Source: JAGBWK01 sp964490275 | GTDB lineage: Bacteria > Bacteroidota > Bacteroidia > Bacteroidales > Muribaculaceae | NCBI GenBank assembly: GCA_964490275.1 | Contig: CAZBBL010000015.1 | Location: forward strand, 1-24,835 | Reading direction: 5' to 3' | Length of the DNA stretch: 24,835 nt | In this document: piece by piece, positions 1 through 8,408 of the stretch | Layout of the letters: each line of letters starts with the position of its first letter | How positions within the stretch are numbered: position 1 is the first letter of the stretch | Translations under genes and position numbers: made by a program | The notes under the pieces: model-generated | Database searches by the model: none | What the model was told of the DNA's origin: nothing | The model's input: only the letters and a program-made list of their open reading frames with translations

Positions 1-83
1 GCTATACTCCTTCGTCTGCAAGGCTAAATCTGGGGCACATCTGCGACCTTGGCGTCAACAAATTTTGTGGAATGGGGTCTTAA
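1..83 (+). repeat. Dispersed intergenic repeat, copy A
   Basis: This stretch matches the reverse complement of 19520-19602 over 83 bp with only 4 mismatches by eye. Its right half also matches a degenerate copy at 19867-19917. It is non-coding in every frame I read. It ends about 25 bp before the bioA promoter, with its GGGGTCTTAA end towards the gene. The repeat may continue to the left beyond the window. The family is not one I recognise. Confidence 0.85.
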
Positions 84-107
84 GAGCTTGTTAATGGTAT
101 TTGAGGT

Positions 108-138
108 TTTGATGCGTGGCGAAAATTGGTTAACTTTG
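108..138 (+). promoter_or_regulatory. Bacteroidetes-type promoter of the bio operon
   Basis: A -33 box TTTG (108-111) is followed after exactly 19 nt by a -7 box TAACTTTG (131-138), fitting the TTTG / TAnnTTTG consensus of Bacteroidetes primary sigma factor promoters. Transcription would begin near 145, leaving a leader of about 16 nt before the bioA ATG. I see no BirA-like operator. Confidence 0.7.
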
Positions 139-160
139 TTGCTCGAAATACCATAAACCA

Positions 161-1471
161 ATGCACTGTCCTTTTTGTAAAAACGATACTATAAAGACAT
201 CATCACTAAGCGACGATTGGGATCGCGAACATCTGTGGCACCCATATACTTCTACCATCGACCCGCTACCGACCTATATGGTCGACTCGGCCCACGGTGT
301 GAAACTGCGCTTAGCCGACGGCCGCGAACTCATCGACGGCATGTCGTCGTGGTGGTGCGTTATCCATGGATACAACAATCCCGTTATCAACAAAGCCGTG
401 CGTGAGCAAATCGACAAAATGTCTCACGTGATGTTTGGCGGCTTGACTCATCAACCTGCCGTCACTCTCGGCAAGTTGCTCTTGGAAAAAGCCCCGGCAT
501 CGATGCACAATATATTCTACGCCGACTCGGGCTCGGTAGCCGTAGAGGTAGCGATGAAGATGGCCATTCAAGCCGCCGTCTCGCGCTATGGCAACCACAA
601 TCGCACCAACTTTGCCACTATCCGCAGCGGATATCATGGCGACACTTGGAACGCTATGAGCGTCTGCGACCCCGTCACCGGTATGCATGGCGCTTTTGGT
701 AGCGCTCTGCCAGTGCGCTATTTCTTGCCTCAACCACGCTCGCGCTTCGACGGCGAATGGAATCAGGCCGACATCAAACCTCTTGAAGACCTTTTGGCCG
801 CTCATGCCGACGAAATTGCTGCACTGATTCTTGAACCTATCGTACAAGGCGCCGGTGGTATGTGGTTTTATCATCCTCAATATCTCGTTGAGGCTCGTAG
901 ACTTTGTGACCAATATGGTGTCTATCTCATTTTCGACGAAATCGCCACCGGCTTTTGGCGCACCGGCAAATTTTTTGCATCGGAGCACGCAGGTGTCCAA
1001 CCCGATATCATGTGTATCGGCAAAGGCCTTACCGCCGGCTACATGACCATGAGTGCCGTGCTCACAACCAAGGACGTGGCTGACACCATCTCGCGCGGTG
1101 AAGCCGGTGTGTTGATGCATGGTCCTACATTTATGGGCAATCCCCTGGCTTGTGCCGTGGCCGTCGCATCGCTACAACTGCTCAACAGCCAAGATATGGC
1201 TTCGCGTATCGCCCATATCAACAGCATTATCAAAGAGGAACTTCAACCCGCCGCCAAGCTTGGCAACGTAGCCGACATTCGCTCAATCGGCGCTATCGGT
1301 GTCATTGAGATGAAAGATTCGGTCGATGTAGGCGAGTTCCAGAAACAGTGCGTCGAACGCGGCATCTGGGTGCGCCCCTTCGGTAAAAATGTCTACGTCA
1401 TGCCTCCCTACGTCATCTCCGACAGCGATTTGCGTACGCTCATAAGGCAGACTATTGCTATCATCTCATAA
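161..1471 (+). CDS. bioA: Adenosylmethionine-8-amino-7-oxononanoate aminotransferase BioA
   Basis: This is the PLP-dependent class III aminotransferase that converts 8-amino-7-oxononanoate (KAPA) to 7,8-diaminopelargonate in cytoplasmic biotin synthesis, normally with S-adenosylmethionine as amino donor. The 436-residue chain shows HLWHPYTS at residues 24-31, the paired Trp64-Trp65 of the substrate pocket, the DEIATGF cofactor motif at 259-265 and the Schiff-base Lys288 in IGKGL. The last two are offset by 14 from E. coli Lys274 and Asp245, so the catalytic core is complete. The offset reflects an N-terminal extension beginning MHCPFC, which resembles half a zinc ribbon and is unusual for the family. 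ATG 161 is the only ATG upstream of the conserved core and fits the promoter just before it. It is the first gene of the operon; bioF starts 8 bp after its stop. Confidence 0.95.
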   Translation: MHCPFCKNDTIKTSSLSDDWDREHLWHPYTSTIDPLPTYMVDSAHGVKLRLADGRELIDGMSSWWCVIHGYNNPVINKAVREQIDKMSHVMFGGLTHQPAVTLGKLLLEKAPASMHNIFYADSGSVAVEVAMKMAIQAAVSRYGNHNRTNFATIRSGYHGDTWNAMSVCDPVTGMHGAFGSALPVRYFLPQPRSRFDGEWNQADIKPLEDLLAAHADEIAALILEPIVQGAGGMWFYHPQYLVEARRLCDQYGVYLIFDEIATGFWRTGKFFASEHAGVQPDIMCIGKGLTAGYMTMSAVLTTKDVADTISRGEAGVLMHGPTFMGNPLACAVAVASLQLLNSQDMASRIAHINSIIKEELQPAAKLGNVADIRSIGAIGVIEMKDSVDVGEFQKQCVERGIWVRPFGKNVYVMPPYVISDSDLRTLIRQTIAIIS

Positions 1472-1478
1472 TCGCGTT

Positions 1479-2615
1479 ATGCTTCTTGATAGATTCGAAA
1501 ACCAACTCAACGCGCTGCGTCAGTCATCCAACTTGAGGACGTTGCCCCCCGACGGCGCTGCAGATGTCGTCGATCTCTCCACCAACGACTACCTCGGTCT
1601 GGCTCAACGCACAGATTTGTTAGAGCAATTTTATACGACGGTCGACCTCCATCATTTGATGCTCACGTCGTCGGCTTCGCGATTGCTGGCCTCAGTGCAG
1701 GACGTCTATGCCGAGCTTGAGCAATTGCTGAGCGTATGGTATGGCGGGCGCGAAGCTCTGATGTTTAATAGCGGTTACCATGCCAACACCGGTATAGTTT
1801 CGGCTTTGGCCGACTCTCATACCATGATTTTGGCCGACCGCTTGGTGCATGCCAGCATCATCGACGGCATAGTCTTGTCAAAAGCTCCGTTCACTCGCTT
1901 TCGCCACAACGACTATGCCCACCTCCAACAACTCATCGAAAAATATCGCAACGACTATGATACCATCTTGGTAATCACCGAGAGCGTATTCAGCATGGAT
2001 GGCGATGGCGCCGACTTAGAGCGCTTGATTGACATCAAACGCTCTTGCGATAAGATAATGCTCTATGTCGACGAGGCCCATGCCGTCGGCGTCTTAGGCC
2101 CCGCCGGAGCCGGACTGGCTGCTGCGACCTCGGCCCCCGCTGAGTTTGATATCATCGTCGGCACATTGGGCAAAGCCTTAGCCTCGGCCGGAGCCTACTG
2201 TATCACTTCGCCGTTGATTAAAAACTACCTTATCAACCGTGCACGCAGTTTTATCTTCTCAACGGCCTTGGCTCCGGTCAATGCCGCTTGGAGTAAATTC
2301 ATAATCGAGCGTGTTGCCGGCATGGATACCGAGCGTCGCCGTGTGCGCCAGCTCTCGGTAGAACTCAACAAAGCCATATCGGTAGTCACCTCGACGACGG
2401 GCATCGTATCGCATATACAGCCGTTGGTGGTTGGCGACGCAGCCAAAACCGTAGCCCTTTCGCGACGTTTGATGCAAGATGGCGTTAAAGTGTTGCCTAT
2501 ACGCACCCCGACCGTCCCACCCGGCACCGAGCGCTTGCGATTTAGCCTCTCTGCAGCGTTGACCGACGAGCAGATGCTGAGGGTGGTAAAAACGCTAAAC
2601 TCTTTTGAGCTATGA
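1479..2615 (+). CDS. bioF: 8-amino-7-oxononanoate synthase BioF
   Basis: BioF is a PLP enzyme that condenses pimeloyl-ACP (or -CoA) with L-alanine to give KAPA, the step before BioA. From ATG 1479 the protein has 378 residues, close to the usual size. It shows TNDYLGL near residue 35, the SGYHANTG segment near 98, VDEAHAVG at 197-204 with the cofactor Asp198, and the PLP lysine Lys232 in GTLGKAL. A TTG at 1455 would add eight residues and overlap bioA; I prefer the ATG, which lies 8 bp after the bioA stop and gives a typical BioF N-terminus. The stop overlaps the next gene's start (ATGA, 2612-2615), pointing to translational coupling. Confidence 0.94.
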   Translation: MLLDRFENQLNALRQSSNLRTLPPDGAADVVDLSTNDYLGLAQRTDLLEQFYTTVDLHHLMLTSSASRLLASVQDVYAELEQLLSVWYGGREALMFNSGYHANTGIVSALADSHTMILADRLVHASIIDGIVLSKAPFTRFRHNDYAHLQQLIEKYRNDYDTILVITESVFSMDGDGADLERLIDIKRSCDKIMLYVDEAHAVGVLGPAGAGLAAATSAPAEFDIIVGTLGKALASAGAYCITSPLIKNYLINRARSFIFSTALAPVNAAWSKFIIERVAGMDTERRRVRQLSVELNKAISVVTSTTGIVSHIQPLVVGDAAKTVALSRRLMQDGVKVLPIRTPTVPPGTERLRFSLSAALTDEQMLRVVKTLNSFEL

Positions 2616-4642
2616 CTTATCAATTGATTGACCATAGCGACTCCTCTCGTCTGATACTTATCTTTGCAGGGTGGGGCATGGATGCTACGCCATTTCTTGC
2701 TTTGCGCAAACCCGGCTACTCCATCGCCGTAGTTTGGAATTATACCGACCTTTCATTGCCTACATCATGGCTCGAAGGTTTTGATGAAATTGTTGTCATC
2801 GGTTGGTCGATGGGCGTCTACTATGCCGACTGTTTCATGAGCGACAATCCTCAATTGCCAATCACTCGACGTATTGCTGTCAATGGCACGTTGCAGCCTC
2901 TCGACGCTCAGCGTGGCATCGACCCCGATTTGTTTCTTCGCACAGCCGACGGCGTAGCCACAGGCTTTGTGAAGTTTTATCGTCGCGTTTGCGGTGGCGG
3001 TAAAGGCTTGGCTCGCTTTCTCCCGGAGTTGCCGCGTCGCGATGCCCAACAGATGCGTCACGAGCTCTTGGCCATAGCAGCCTATGCCGCTCAGCATCCA
3101 ATCGCCGACACCTCAAAATGGGATGAAATCATTATCTCAGACAACGACCTCATTTTCCCTCCGGCAGCCATGGCACGCTCTTGGCAAGGTTCACGCGGAC
3201 GCATCATTCACTTGCCCGAAGGCTCTCATTTCATCGACTTTGCCAAGCTCATAGCGCAGCGAGTCATTGACAAACAGCTCGTGGGCGAGCGCTTCGCAGC
3301 AGCCTCATCGTCATACAACAGCAACGCCGACGTGCAGCGTAGCGTAGCAGGTCGGCTTGTCGAAATGGCCCGCCAGACCTTGGCCGGCATCGACTGTGCC
3401 AACCGGCGTCTACTCGAAATCGGTTCGGGTTGCGGTATGCTTACCGAGCTTTATGCCCCTATGTTTGTCGACAGCGACATCGACGCTTGGGACCTCTCGA
3501 CGTCAACCCAAGTCGACGTCGCATCCAATCGACTGCACTCTTGTCAATGTGATGCCGAGACCGCCATCAACAACGTTGCCGATAGCTCATACGACTTTAT
3601 TTTCTCCTCCTCGACGCTACAATGGCTCAATTCGCCGACCGTATTTATCGAGCGTCTTTATCGAGTTTTGGCCCCCGGTGGATATGCCTTTATCTCGTGC
3701 TTCGGCCCCGGCACATTTGCCAATTTCGAAGGCTCATCGTCGTTTGAAGGCTTGTCGTATCCTCAATTTTCGGCAGAGTTTCTCTCGGGCGTAGGTTTTA
3801 ACGCTACAATCCATAGCCAAAGCTACAAAACCGAGTTTGACAGCGCCGCCGATGCTTTGCGCCACCTACGGCAAACCGGCGTCAACTCAGTCAGTCGCCA
3901 GCCGATGGGCGCAGCCGATATGCGTGCTCTTATGCGTAGCCTCAGCGACGACAACGACCACGCGACCCTAACATTTAATACTAACTTTTATATTCTCCAT
4001 AAACCTATGGATAAGGAAACTATATTTGTCAGTGGTATCGACACTGACGCCGGCAAAAGCTATGCTACGGGCTGGCTCGCCGTGCAATTGACCAAGCAAG
4101 GTCGCACCGTGCGCACTCAAAAATTTATCCAAACCGGCAACGTAGGCCGCTCTGAAGATATCGAGGTGCACCGCCACATTCAAGGCCTTCCTATCGACAA
4201 CGAACCTTGGCAAGATACTGCCCCCGAAATCTATTCTTACCCTGCGTCGCCCCACCTCTCGGCCATTATCGACAAACGCCCCGTCGACCTTGCCAAAATC
4301 GATGCCGCACGTCAACGCCTCGAGCAAACTTGCGACACTCTGTTGGTCGAAGGTGCCGGTGGCTTGATGGTGCCTCTCGACCAAGATGTTTTGACCATTG
4401 ATTACATCTTGAGCCGTCGACTCAGCGTCGCTTTAGTCACCAACGGCCGTTTAGGCTCTATCAACCATACCTTGTTGGCTCTCGAAGCTATCAAAACTCG
4501 TGGCCTCAAACTGCGCTATCTCCTCTATAACACCCATTTCGACAAAGATAAAATCATAGCTGACGATGCTCGCGAATATATTCGTCGTCGCGTTGCTCGC
4601 GATTTTCCCGATGCCGAATTTCTCGAAGTTCCGTCGCTGTAA
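2612..4642 (+). CDS. Trifunctional BioG-BioC-BioD fusion protein
   Basis: One uninterrupted 676-codon frame carries three biotin enzymes. Residues 1 to about 218 are BioG, an alpha/beta hydrolase that removes the methyl ester from pimeloyl-ACP. Its nucleophile is Ser66 in GWSMG, its His206 lies in EGSHF, and Asp177 or Asp179 is the likely acid. Residues about 222-465 are BioC, the SAM-dependent malonyl-ACP methyltransferase: VGERFAAAS entry, motif I LLEIGSGCG at 267-275, and a C-terminus ending in LHKP. Residues 466-676 are BioD, dethiobiotin synthetase, opening with Met466 and the P-loop GIDTDAGKS (475-483, Lys482). BioC and BioD abut with no linker, so a lost stop codon probably made the fusion. 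The BioD Met (ATG 4007) could also serve as an internal start. The gene overlaps bioF by 4 bp. BioC-BioG pairings are known in Bacteroidetes; the three-way chain is less familiar to me. Confidence 0.92.
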   Translation: MTYQLIDHSDSSRLILIFAGWGMDATPFLALRKPGYSIAVVWNYTDLSLPTSWLEGFDEIVVIGWSMGVYYADCFMSDNPQLPITRRIAVNGTLQPLDAQRGIDPDLFLRTADGVATGFVKFYRRVCGGGKGLARFLPELPRRDAQQMRHELLAIAAYAAQHPIADTSKWDEIIISDNDLIFPPAAMARSWQGSRGRIIHLPEGSHFIDFAKLIAQRVIDKQLVGERFAAASSSYNSNADVQRSVAGRLVEMARQTLAGIDCANRRLLEIGSGCGMLTELYAPMFVDSDIDAWDLSTSTQVDVASNRLHSCQCDAETAINNVADSSYDFIFSSSTLQWLNSPTVFIERLYRVLAPGGYAFISCFGPGTFANFEGSSSFEGLSYPQFSAEFLSGVGFNATIHSQSYKTEFDSAADALRHLRQTGVNSVSRQPMGAADMRALMRSLSDDNDHATLTFNTNFYILHKPMDKETIFVSGIDTDAGKSYATGWLAVQLTKQGRTVRTQKFIQTGNVGRSEDIEVHRHIQGLPIDNEPWQDTAPEIYSYPASPHLSAIIDKRPVDLAKIDAARQRLEQTCDTLLVEGAGGLMVPLDQDVLTIDYILSRRLSVALVTNGRLGSINHTLLALEAIKTRGLKLRYLLYNTHFDKDKIIADDAREYIRRRVARDFPDAEFLEVPSL

Positions 4643-4646
4643 ATCG

Positions 4647-4675
4647 TTGTAATCGCGAAAAAATGATTACCTTTG
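4647..4675 (+). promoter_or_regulatory. Promoter abutting the exonuclease start
   Basis: A TTG at 4647-4649 (preceded by G) and TACCTTTG at 4668-4675 are separated by 18 nt, close to the Bacteroidetes consensus. The ATG at 4680 follows the -7 box by only 4 nt, so the transcript would begin at or within a few bases of the start codon and could be leaderless. Confidence 0.55.
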
Positions 4676-4679
4676 CACG

Positions 4680-5288
4680 ATGCTTGAAATTTCAAAACAA
4701 CAGATAGCCACATTGCCAACAGCAGTGTTCCCCGGCCGCTCGATATTGATTGAAAATGCCGCGGATGCTCGCTCTGCCTTAGCTTATCTGCGACGTCAAA
4801 AAATACTCGGCTTTGACACCGAGACCCGCCCCTCGTTTAAAAAAGGTGCCAACCATAGCGTGGCCCTATTGCAGCTTTCAACCCAAGACGAATGTTTCTT
4901 GCTGCGTATCAACAAATTGGGCCTTACCGACCAGATGATTGCCCTATTTGAAGACGAAGCCGTGATGAAAGTAGGCTTGTCGATAAAAGATGATATCCAC
5001 TCAATGTCGAAGGTCCATGAGATACACCCGGCCAACGTCGTTGAGCTCCAAACATTCGTCAAAAGCTACGACATCGCCGACAACTCTCTGCAAAAGGTTT
5101 ACGCTATCATTTTCAACGAACGTATATCAAAAGGTCAGCGCCTCACCAATTGGGAAGCCGACCACCTTACCGAAGCTCAACAAGCGTATGCGTCGCTCGA
5201 CGCTTATGCCTGCCTGCGCATCTACAACCACCTGATTTCGGGTGGCTTTGATGCTACTCAGTCGCCCTACGTCGCTGTCGATAACTGA
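4680..5288 (+). CDS. 3'-5' exonuclease, RNase D-like DEDDy family
   Basis: This 202-residue protein is essentially one DnaQ-like 3'-5' exonuclease domain. The two-metal DEDDy residues are visible: Asp46 and Glu48 in FDTET (Exo I), Asp104/Asp105 in GLSIKDD (Exo II), and Tyr170 with Asp174 in YASLD (Exo III). It lacks the HRDC domains of full RNase D, and matches the short Bacteroidetes 3'-5' exonuclease-domain proteins of unproven substrate (RNA maturation or DNA ends). It lies 37 bp after the bio operon on the same strand, without an obvious terminator between, but has a promoter of its own. ATG 4680 is the only ATG before the core. Confidence 0.88.
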   Translation: MLEISKQQIATLPTAVFPGRSILIENAADARSALAYLRRQKILGFDTETRPSFKKGANHSVALLQLSTQDECFLLRINKLGLTDQMIALFEDEAVMKVGLSIKDDIHSMSKVHEIHPANVVELQTFVKSYDIADNSLQKVYAIIFNERISKGQRLTNWEADHLTEAQQAYASLDAYACLRIYNHLISGGFDATQSPYVAVDN

Positions 5289-5379
5289 CGATAGGGCCGC
5301 TGAGCTACTTCGGTAGCCTGCTTCGCAATTATTCCATTATAGTCAATACCAATTAGTTATCTCATCTCTCTTGCCCTTT
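5289..5379. other. Short spacer with a UUCG-capped hairpin
   Basis: A 5-bp stem GCTAC/GTAGC capped by TTCG lies at 5304-5317, after the exonuclease stop. No T-run follows, so terminator function is doubtful. No clear promoter for the next gene was found. Confidence 0.3.
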
Positions 5380-7506
5380 ATGAACAAATCGGTTACCATC
5401 ATGGCATTATCAGCATTAGCTGCCGCAACCTCGGCCAACGGCCAATTGACATATCCCAAAGCTCCTCATGAGCCGGTAGTTGACAACTATTTCGGCATTG
5501 ATGTCGCCGACCCGTTTCGCCCGCTCGAAAACGATACCGCTGCCCAAACCCTGCAATGGGTCGAAGCCGAGCGCTCGCTTACCGACGAATATTTCCAGCA
5601 TATACCGTTCCGCGAAAACATCCGTCATCGCATCGCTTCGTTTCAAGACTATGTAAAAGCCGGTGTGCCTCATCGCGGCAACGATGGCCGTTATTATTTC
5701 TATGAAAATTCCGGCTTGAAAAATCAGGCTATACTTTATCGAAGCAACTCGCTCGGTGGCGATCGCGAAGTGTTTATCGACCCAAATACGCTTTCGGCCG
5801 ACGGCACAGTTGCCCTTACCGGTACAACACAGTCGCCCGACGGGAAATATACAGCCTACACCATCTCGCGCAACGGTTCGGATTGGACCGAAATCTATGT
5901 CCTCGATACCGAAACCGGCCAATTGCTCGACGACCATATTCTTTGGGCCAAGTTTACCGAAGCTGTTTGGTATGGTGATGGATTTTTTTACAGTGCCTAC
6001 GGTCGACCTCAAGATGGTGGCGAGCTGTCAGATGCCAACGAATATCAGCGCGTATACTATCACCGCCTCGGCACGTCACAAAGCGCCGACCATGTCATCT
6101 ATGAAGACCTCGACAACCCTCTCTACTTCCACGAAGCCGAGGTGCCTCATGGTTCCGACTACCTCTTTATTATCATCTCCGGCCAGGGGTCGGGCCAAGC
6201 TGTCAAACTCCAAAGCCTCGTCGATAGCGACGGTGAGTGGAAAGTGATGAGCGCCAACCAAGACGACCGAATCAACATTATAGGCCTACGTGGCGATTCA
6301 ATATATTTTACTACCAACTATCAGGCACCGCGCGGTCGTTTGATGATGGTCGATGCCAACAATCCCTCAAAAGAAAATTGGGTAGAACTGATTGCACAGA
6401 CCGACGCCGTGTTGACCGACGTAGCTTTTGCTGCCGACCACCTTGTCGCCACCTACAGCAAAGATGCCTCCGACCACCTCTATGTCTACGACCTCGACGG
6501 ACGTTGTCTCGATGAGGTGAAGCTGCCCACTCCGGGCACAGTCACCGTCTCTTGCAACCCCGACCACGACGAATTGCTCTACTCTTTAACATCATTCCTC
6601 TATCCTTGGGCCCACTTCTCCTACGACTTCGCTGCCCGTCGCAGCTCGCTTTTGCGTGAGGCTCATTTAGGCAATTTCGACCCCGACGACTATGTCACCG
6701 AAGAATATTTCTATCCCTCGGCCGACGGCACCAAGGTGCATCTGTTTATGACGCGTCGCAAAGATATCGTGCCCGACGGCACTAATCCGCTCTATCTCTA
6801 TGGCTACGGCGGCTTCAATATCGGCCTTACTCCCGGCTTCTCGCCCAATCGCCTATTGTGGCTTGAAAACGGTGGCATATTTGTCGTGGCCAACATACGT
6901 GGCGGTAATGAATATGGTGAGGAGTGGCACGTGGCCGGCACCAAGCTCAACAAAATCAATGTTTTCGACGATTTTATCGCTGCTGCTGAATATCTGATAG
7001 GTGAGGGGTGGACTTCGCCCGAGCGCTTGGTAATAGAAGGTGGCAGCAACGGCGGATTGCTCGTCGCTGCCTGCGTGCAGATGCGTCCCGATTTGTTTAA
7101 AGTTGCCGTGCCTCGCGTCGGCGTTATGGATATGATGCGCTACCATCTGTTCACCATTGGCTGGAATTGGGCTCACGACTATGGCACATCGGCCGATTCT
7201 CCCGAAATGGCACGCTATCTCTTGTCTTATTCTCCGATTCACAATATTGCCAACGATGGCACCCCATATCCTGCCATCTTGGTCACTACGGCCGACCACG
7301 ACGACCGCGTCGTCCCGGCTCACTCCTTCAAATATGCCGCTACGCTCCAAGCCTCCGACACCGGTGATGCTCCAAAAATCATACGCATCGACTCCAACGC
7401 CGGCCATGGCGGTGGCAAACCGATTTCTAAAATCATCGACGAGCAGACCGACATCTATTCGTTTATCTACTATAACCTCGGCTTGGAGCCGACTACCGTT
7501 AAATGA
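5380..7506 (+). CDS. Exported prolyl oligopeptidase (S9A family)
   Basis: Prolyl oligopeptidases cleave short peptides after proline. From ATG 5380 the protein has 708 residues, the usual size, with a cleavable signal peptide at residues 1 to about 22 ending SANGQ, so a periplasmic location is expected. The N-terminal half is the beta-propeller; the C-terminal third is the alpha/beta hydrolase. The catalytic triad is seen as Ser556 in GGSNGG, the Asp in the DHDDR motif at 639-643, and His676 in NAGHGGG. These positions nearly match porcine POP (554, 641, 680). A TTG at 5371 would add three residues, but ATG 5380 gives the cleaner signal peptide. The stop overlaps the next start as ATGA (7503-7506), so it is the first gene of a coupled trio. 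Confidence 0.93.
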   Translation: MNKSVTIMALSALAAATSANGQLTYPKAPHEPVVDNYFGIDVADPFRPLENDTAAQTLQWVEAERSLTDEYFQHIPFRENIRHRIASFQDYVKAGVPHRGNDGRYYFYENSGLKNQAILYRSNSLGGDREVFIDPNTLSADGTVALTGTTQSPDGKYTAYTISRNGSDWTEIYVLDTETGQLLDDHILWAKFTEAVWYGDGFFYSAYGRPQDGGELSDANEYQRVYYHRLGTSQSADHVIYEDLDNPLYFHEAEVPHGSDYLFIIISGQGSGQAVKLQSLVDSDGEWKVMSANQDDRINIIGLRGDSIYFTTNYQAPRGRLMMVDANNPSKENWVELIAQTDAVLTDVAFAADHLVATYSKDASDHLYVYDLDGRCLDEVKLPTPGTVTVSCNPDHDELLYSLTSFLYPWAHFSYDFAARRSSLLREAHLGNFDPDDYVTEEYFYPSADGTKVHLFMTRRKDIVPDGTNPLYLYGYGGFNIGLTPGFSPNRLLWLENGGIFVVANIRGGNEYGEEWHVAGTKLNKINVFDDFIAAAEYLIGEGWTSPERLVIEGGSNGGLLVAACVQMRPDLFKVAVPRVGVMDMMRYHLFTIGWNWAHDYGTSADSPEMARYLLSYSPIHNIANDGTPYPAILVTTADHDDRVVPAHSFKYAATLQASDTGDAPKIIRIDSNAGHGGGKPISKIIDEQTDIYSFIYYNLGLEPTTVK

Positions 7507-8408
7507 AAATATCTCTTATAGCTACGGCCTTGGCTTCGCTGATGCTTTCTTCTTGCTTCACCGGCATTGAAAGCACACCCAAAATCACTCAAAAAGATGT
7601 GAAGCGACAAAACGTTACCGTCTCGGCCGAGCAATCTTTCACCGACAATCTCCGTGTCGATTCGTTCAGCCAATGGCGCCCCGGTCGCCAATTCAGGGTT
7701 GTCGACAATCGTCTCTCGTTGCTTTTAGACAACGGTGCTTCGGTCAATGCCGGCGACACTTTGACGTTTGTCTCTACCGAGCAGCGCCCCGGCATCACTG
7801 GCGACTCTATTTGTGTCCTCTCGTTCATGCGAGGCGACTCTGTCGTCAACTATCGCGTAGAGACACCCCTGTCGAGCCTCCGTCAACGTCAATCTTTTCA
7901 ACTGCCGTTTGCCGTCGACCTCTCGTTGGTCGCTCGTGCCGACTCTCTGCTGCGAGGCAAAAGCTACTATGTGAAATCTCCGCTTTGGGTCGATGCCGAT
8001 TGCCGTGCAATCACCGGCAGCCATTTCGTCCCGGTAACTATTTATGCCGTAGAAGCCGGCACCGATATCTATCCCCTTTGGGTGAAGTTTTTTCAAGCTG
8101 ATGCCTCTGAGGCCGGCATATTGATGACTGTCGAGTCGTCGGGCTTGTCGACTCGCAATTTCTCCGACCTTTTTGCCTTCGACAATCCGCGACAACGCTA
8201 TCCTCAGATTGCCGACGACGTTTGGCAGCTCATCATTCAATCCGACGTTCGCGAGGGTATGACCCGCGACGAATGTCGCCTTTCGCTGGGCATTCCACGC
8301 GATGTGCGCAAAAGCCAAAACGGTAGCTATTACTACGAACGTTGGACCTACGAAAACGGCTCTTACCTTATCTTTGAGGATGGCCTTCTACAAACCTTCA
8401 GACGATGA
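7503..8408 (+). CDS. Lipoprotein with BamE/SmpA-like C-terminal segment
   Basis: This is a 301-residue envelope lipoprotein of unknown function. The N-terminus is a lipoprotein signal with lipobox LSSC, so Cys18 would be lipidated. The middle of about 200 residues is beta-rich and I do not recognise it. The last 55 or so residues resemble the SmpA/OmlA (BamE-like) fold: VREGMTRDE, then LGIPRDV, then YYERWTY and a final strand with FEDG. That fold is found in BamE and in many stand-alone lipoproteins, so a role in outer-membrane protein assembly is only a possibility. Start and stop both lie in 4-bp ATGA overlaps with the peptidase and hydrolase genes, implying coupled translation. Confidence 0.8.
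   Translation: MKISLIATALASLMLSSCFTGIESTPKITQKDVKRQNVTVSAEQSFTDNLRVDSFSQWRPGRQFRVVDNRLSLLLDNGASVNAGDTLTFVSTEQRPGITGDSICVLSFMRGDSVVNYRVETPLSSLRQRQSFQLPFAVDLSLVARADSLLRGKSYYVKSPLWVDADCRAITGSHFVPVTIYAVEAGTDIYPLWVKFFQADASEAGILMTVESSGLSTRNFSDLFAFDNPRQRYPQIADDVWQLIIQSDVREGMTRDECRLSLGIPRDVRKSQNGSYYYERWTYENGSYLIFEDGLLQTFRR

Noticed and set aside
1..83. Transposase end or insertion sequence
   Set aside because: No transposase coding sequence or clear target duplication is visible near any copy, so only a repeat is claimed.
311..1120. Long antisense ORF (269 codons) opposite bioA
   Set aside because: It is a codon-bias shadow of bioA with no recognisable domain and no promoter; bioA is fully supported.
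4007..4642. Separate bioD gene
   Set aside because: The BioC frame runs into it without a stop, so it is annotated as part of the fusion; an internal start remains possible.
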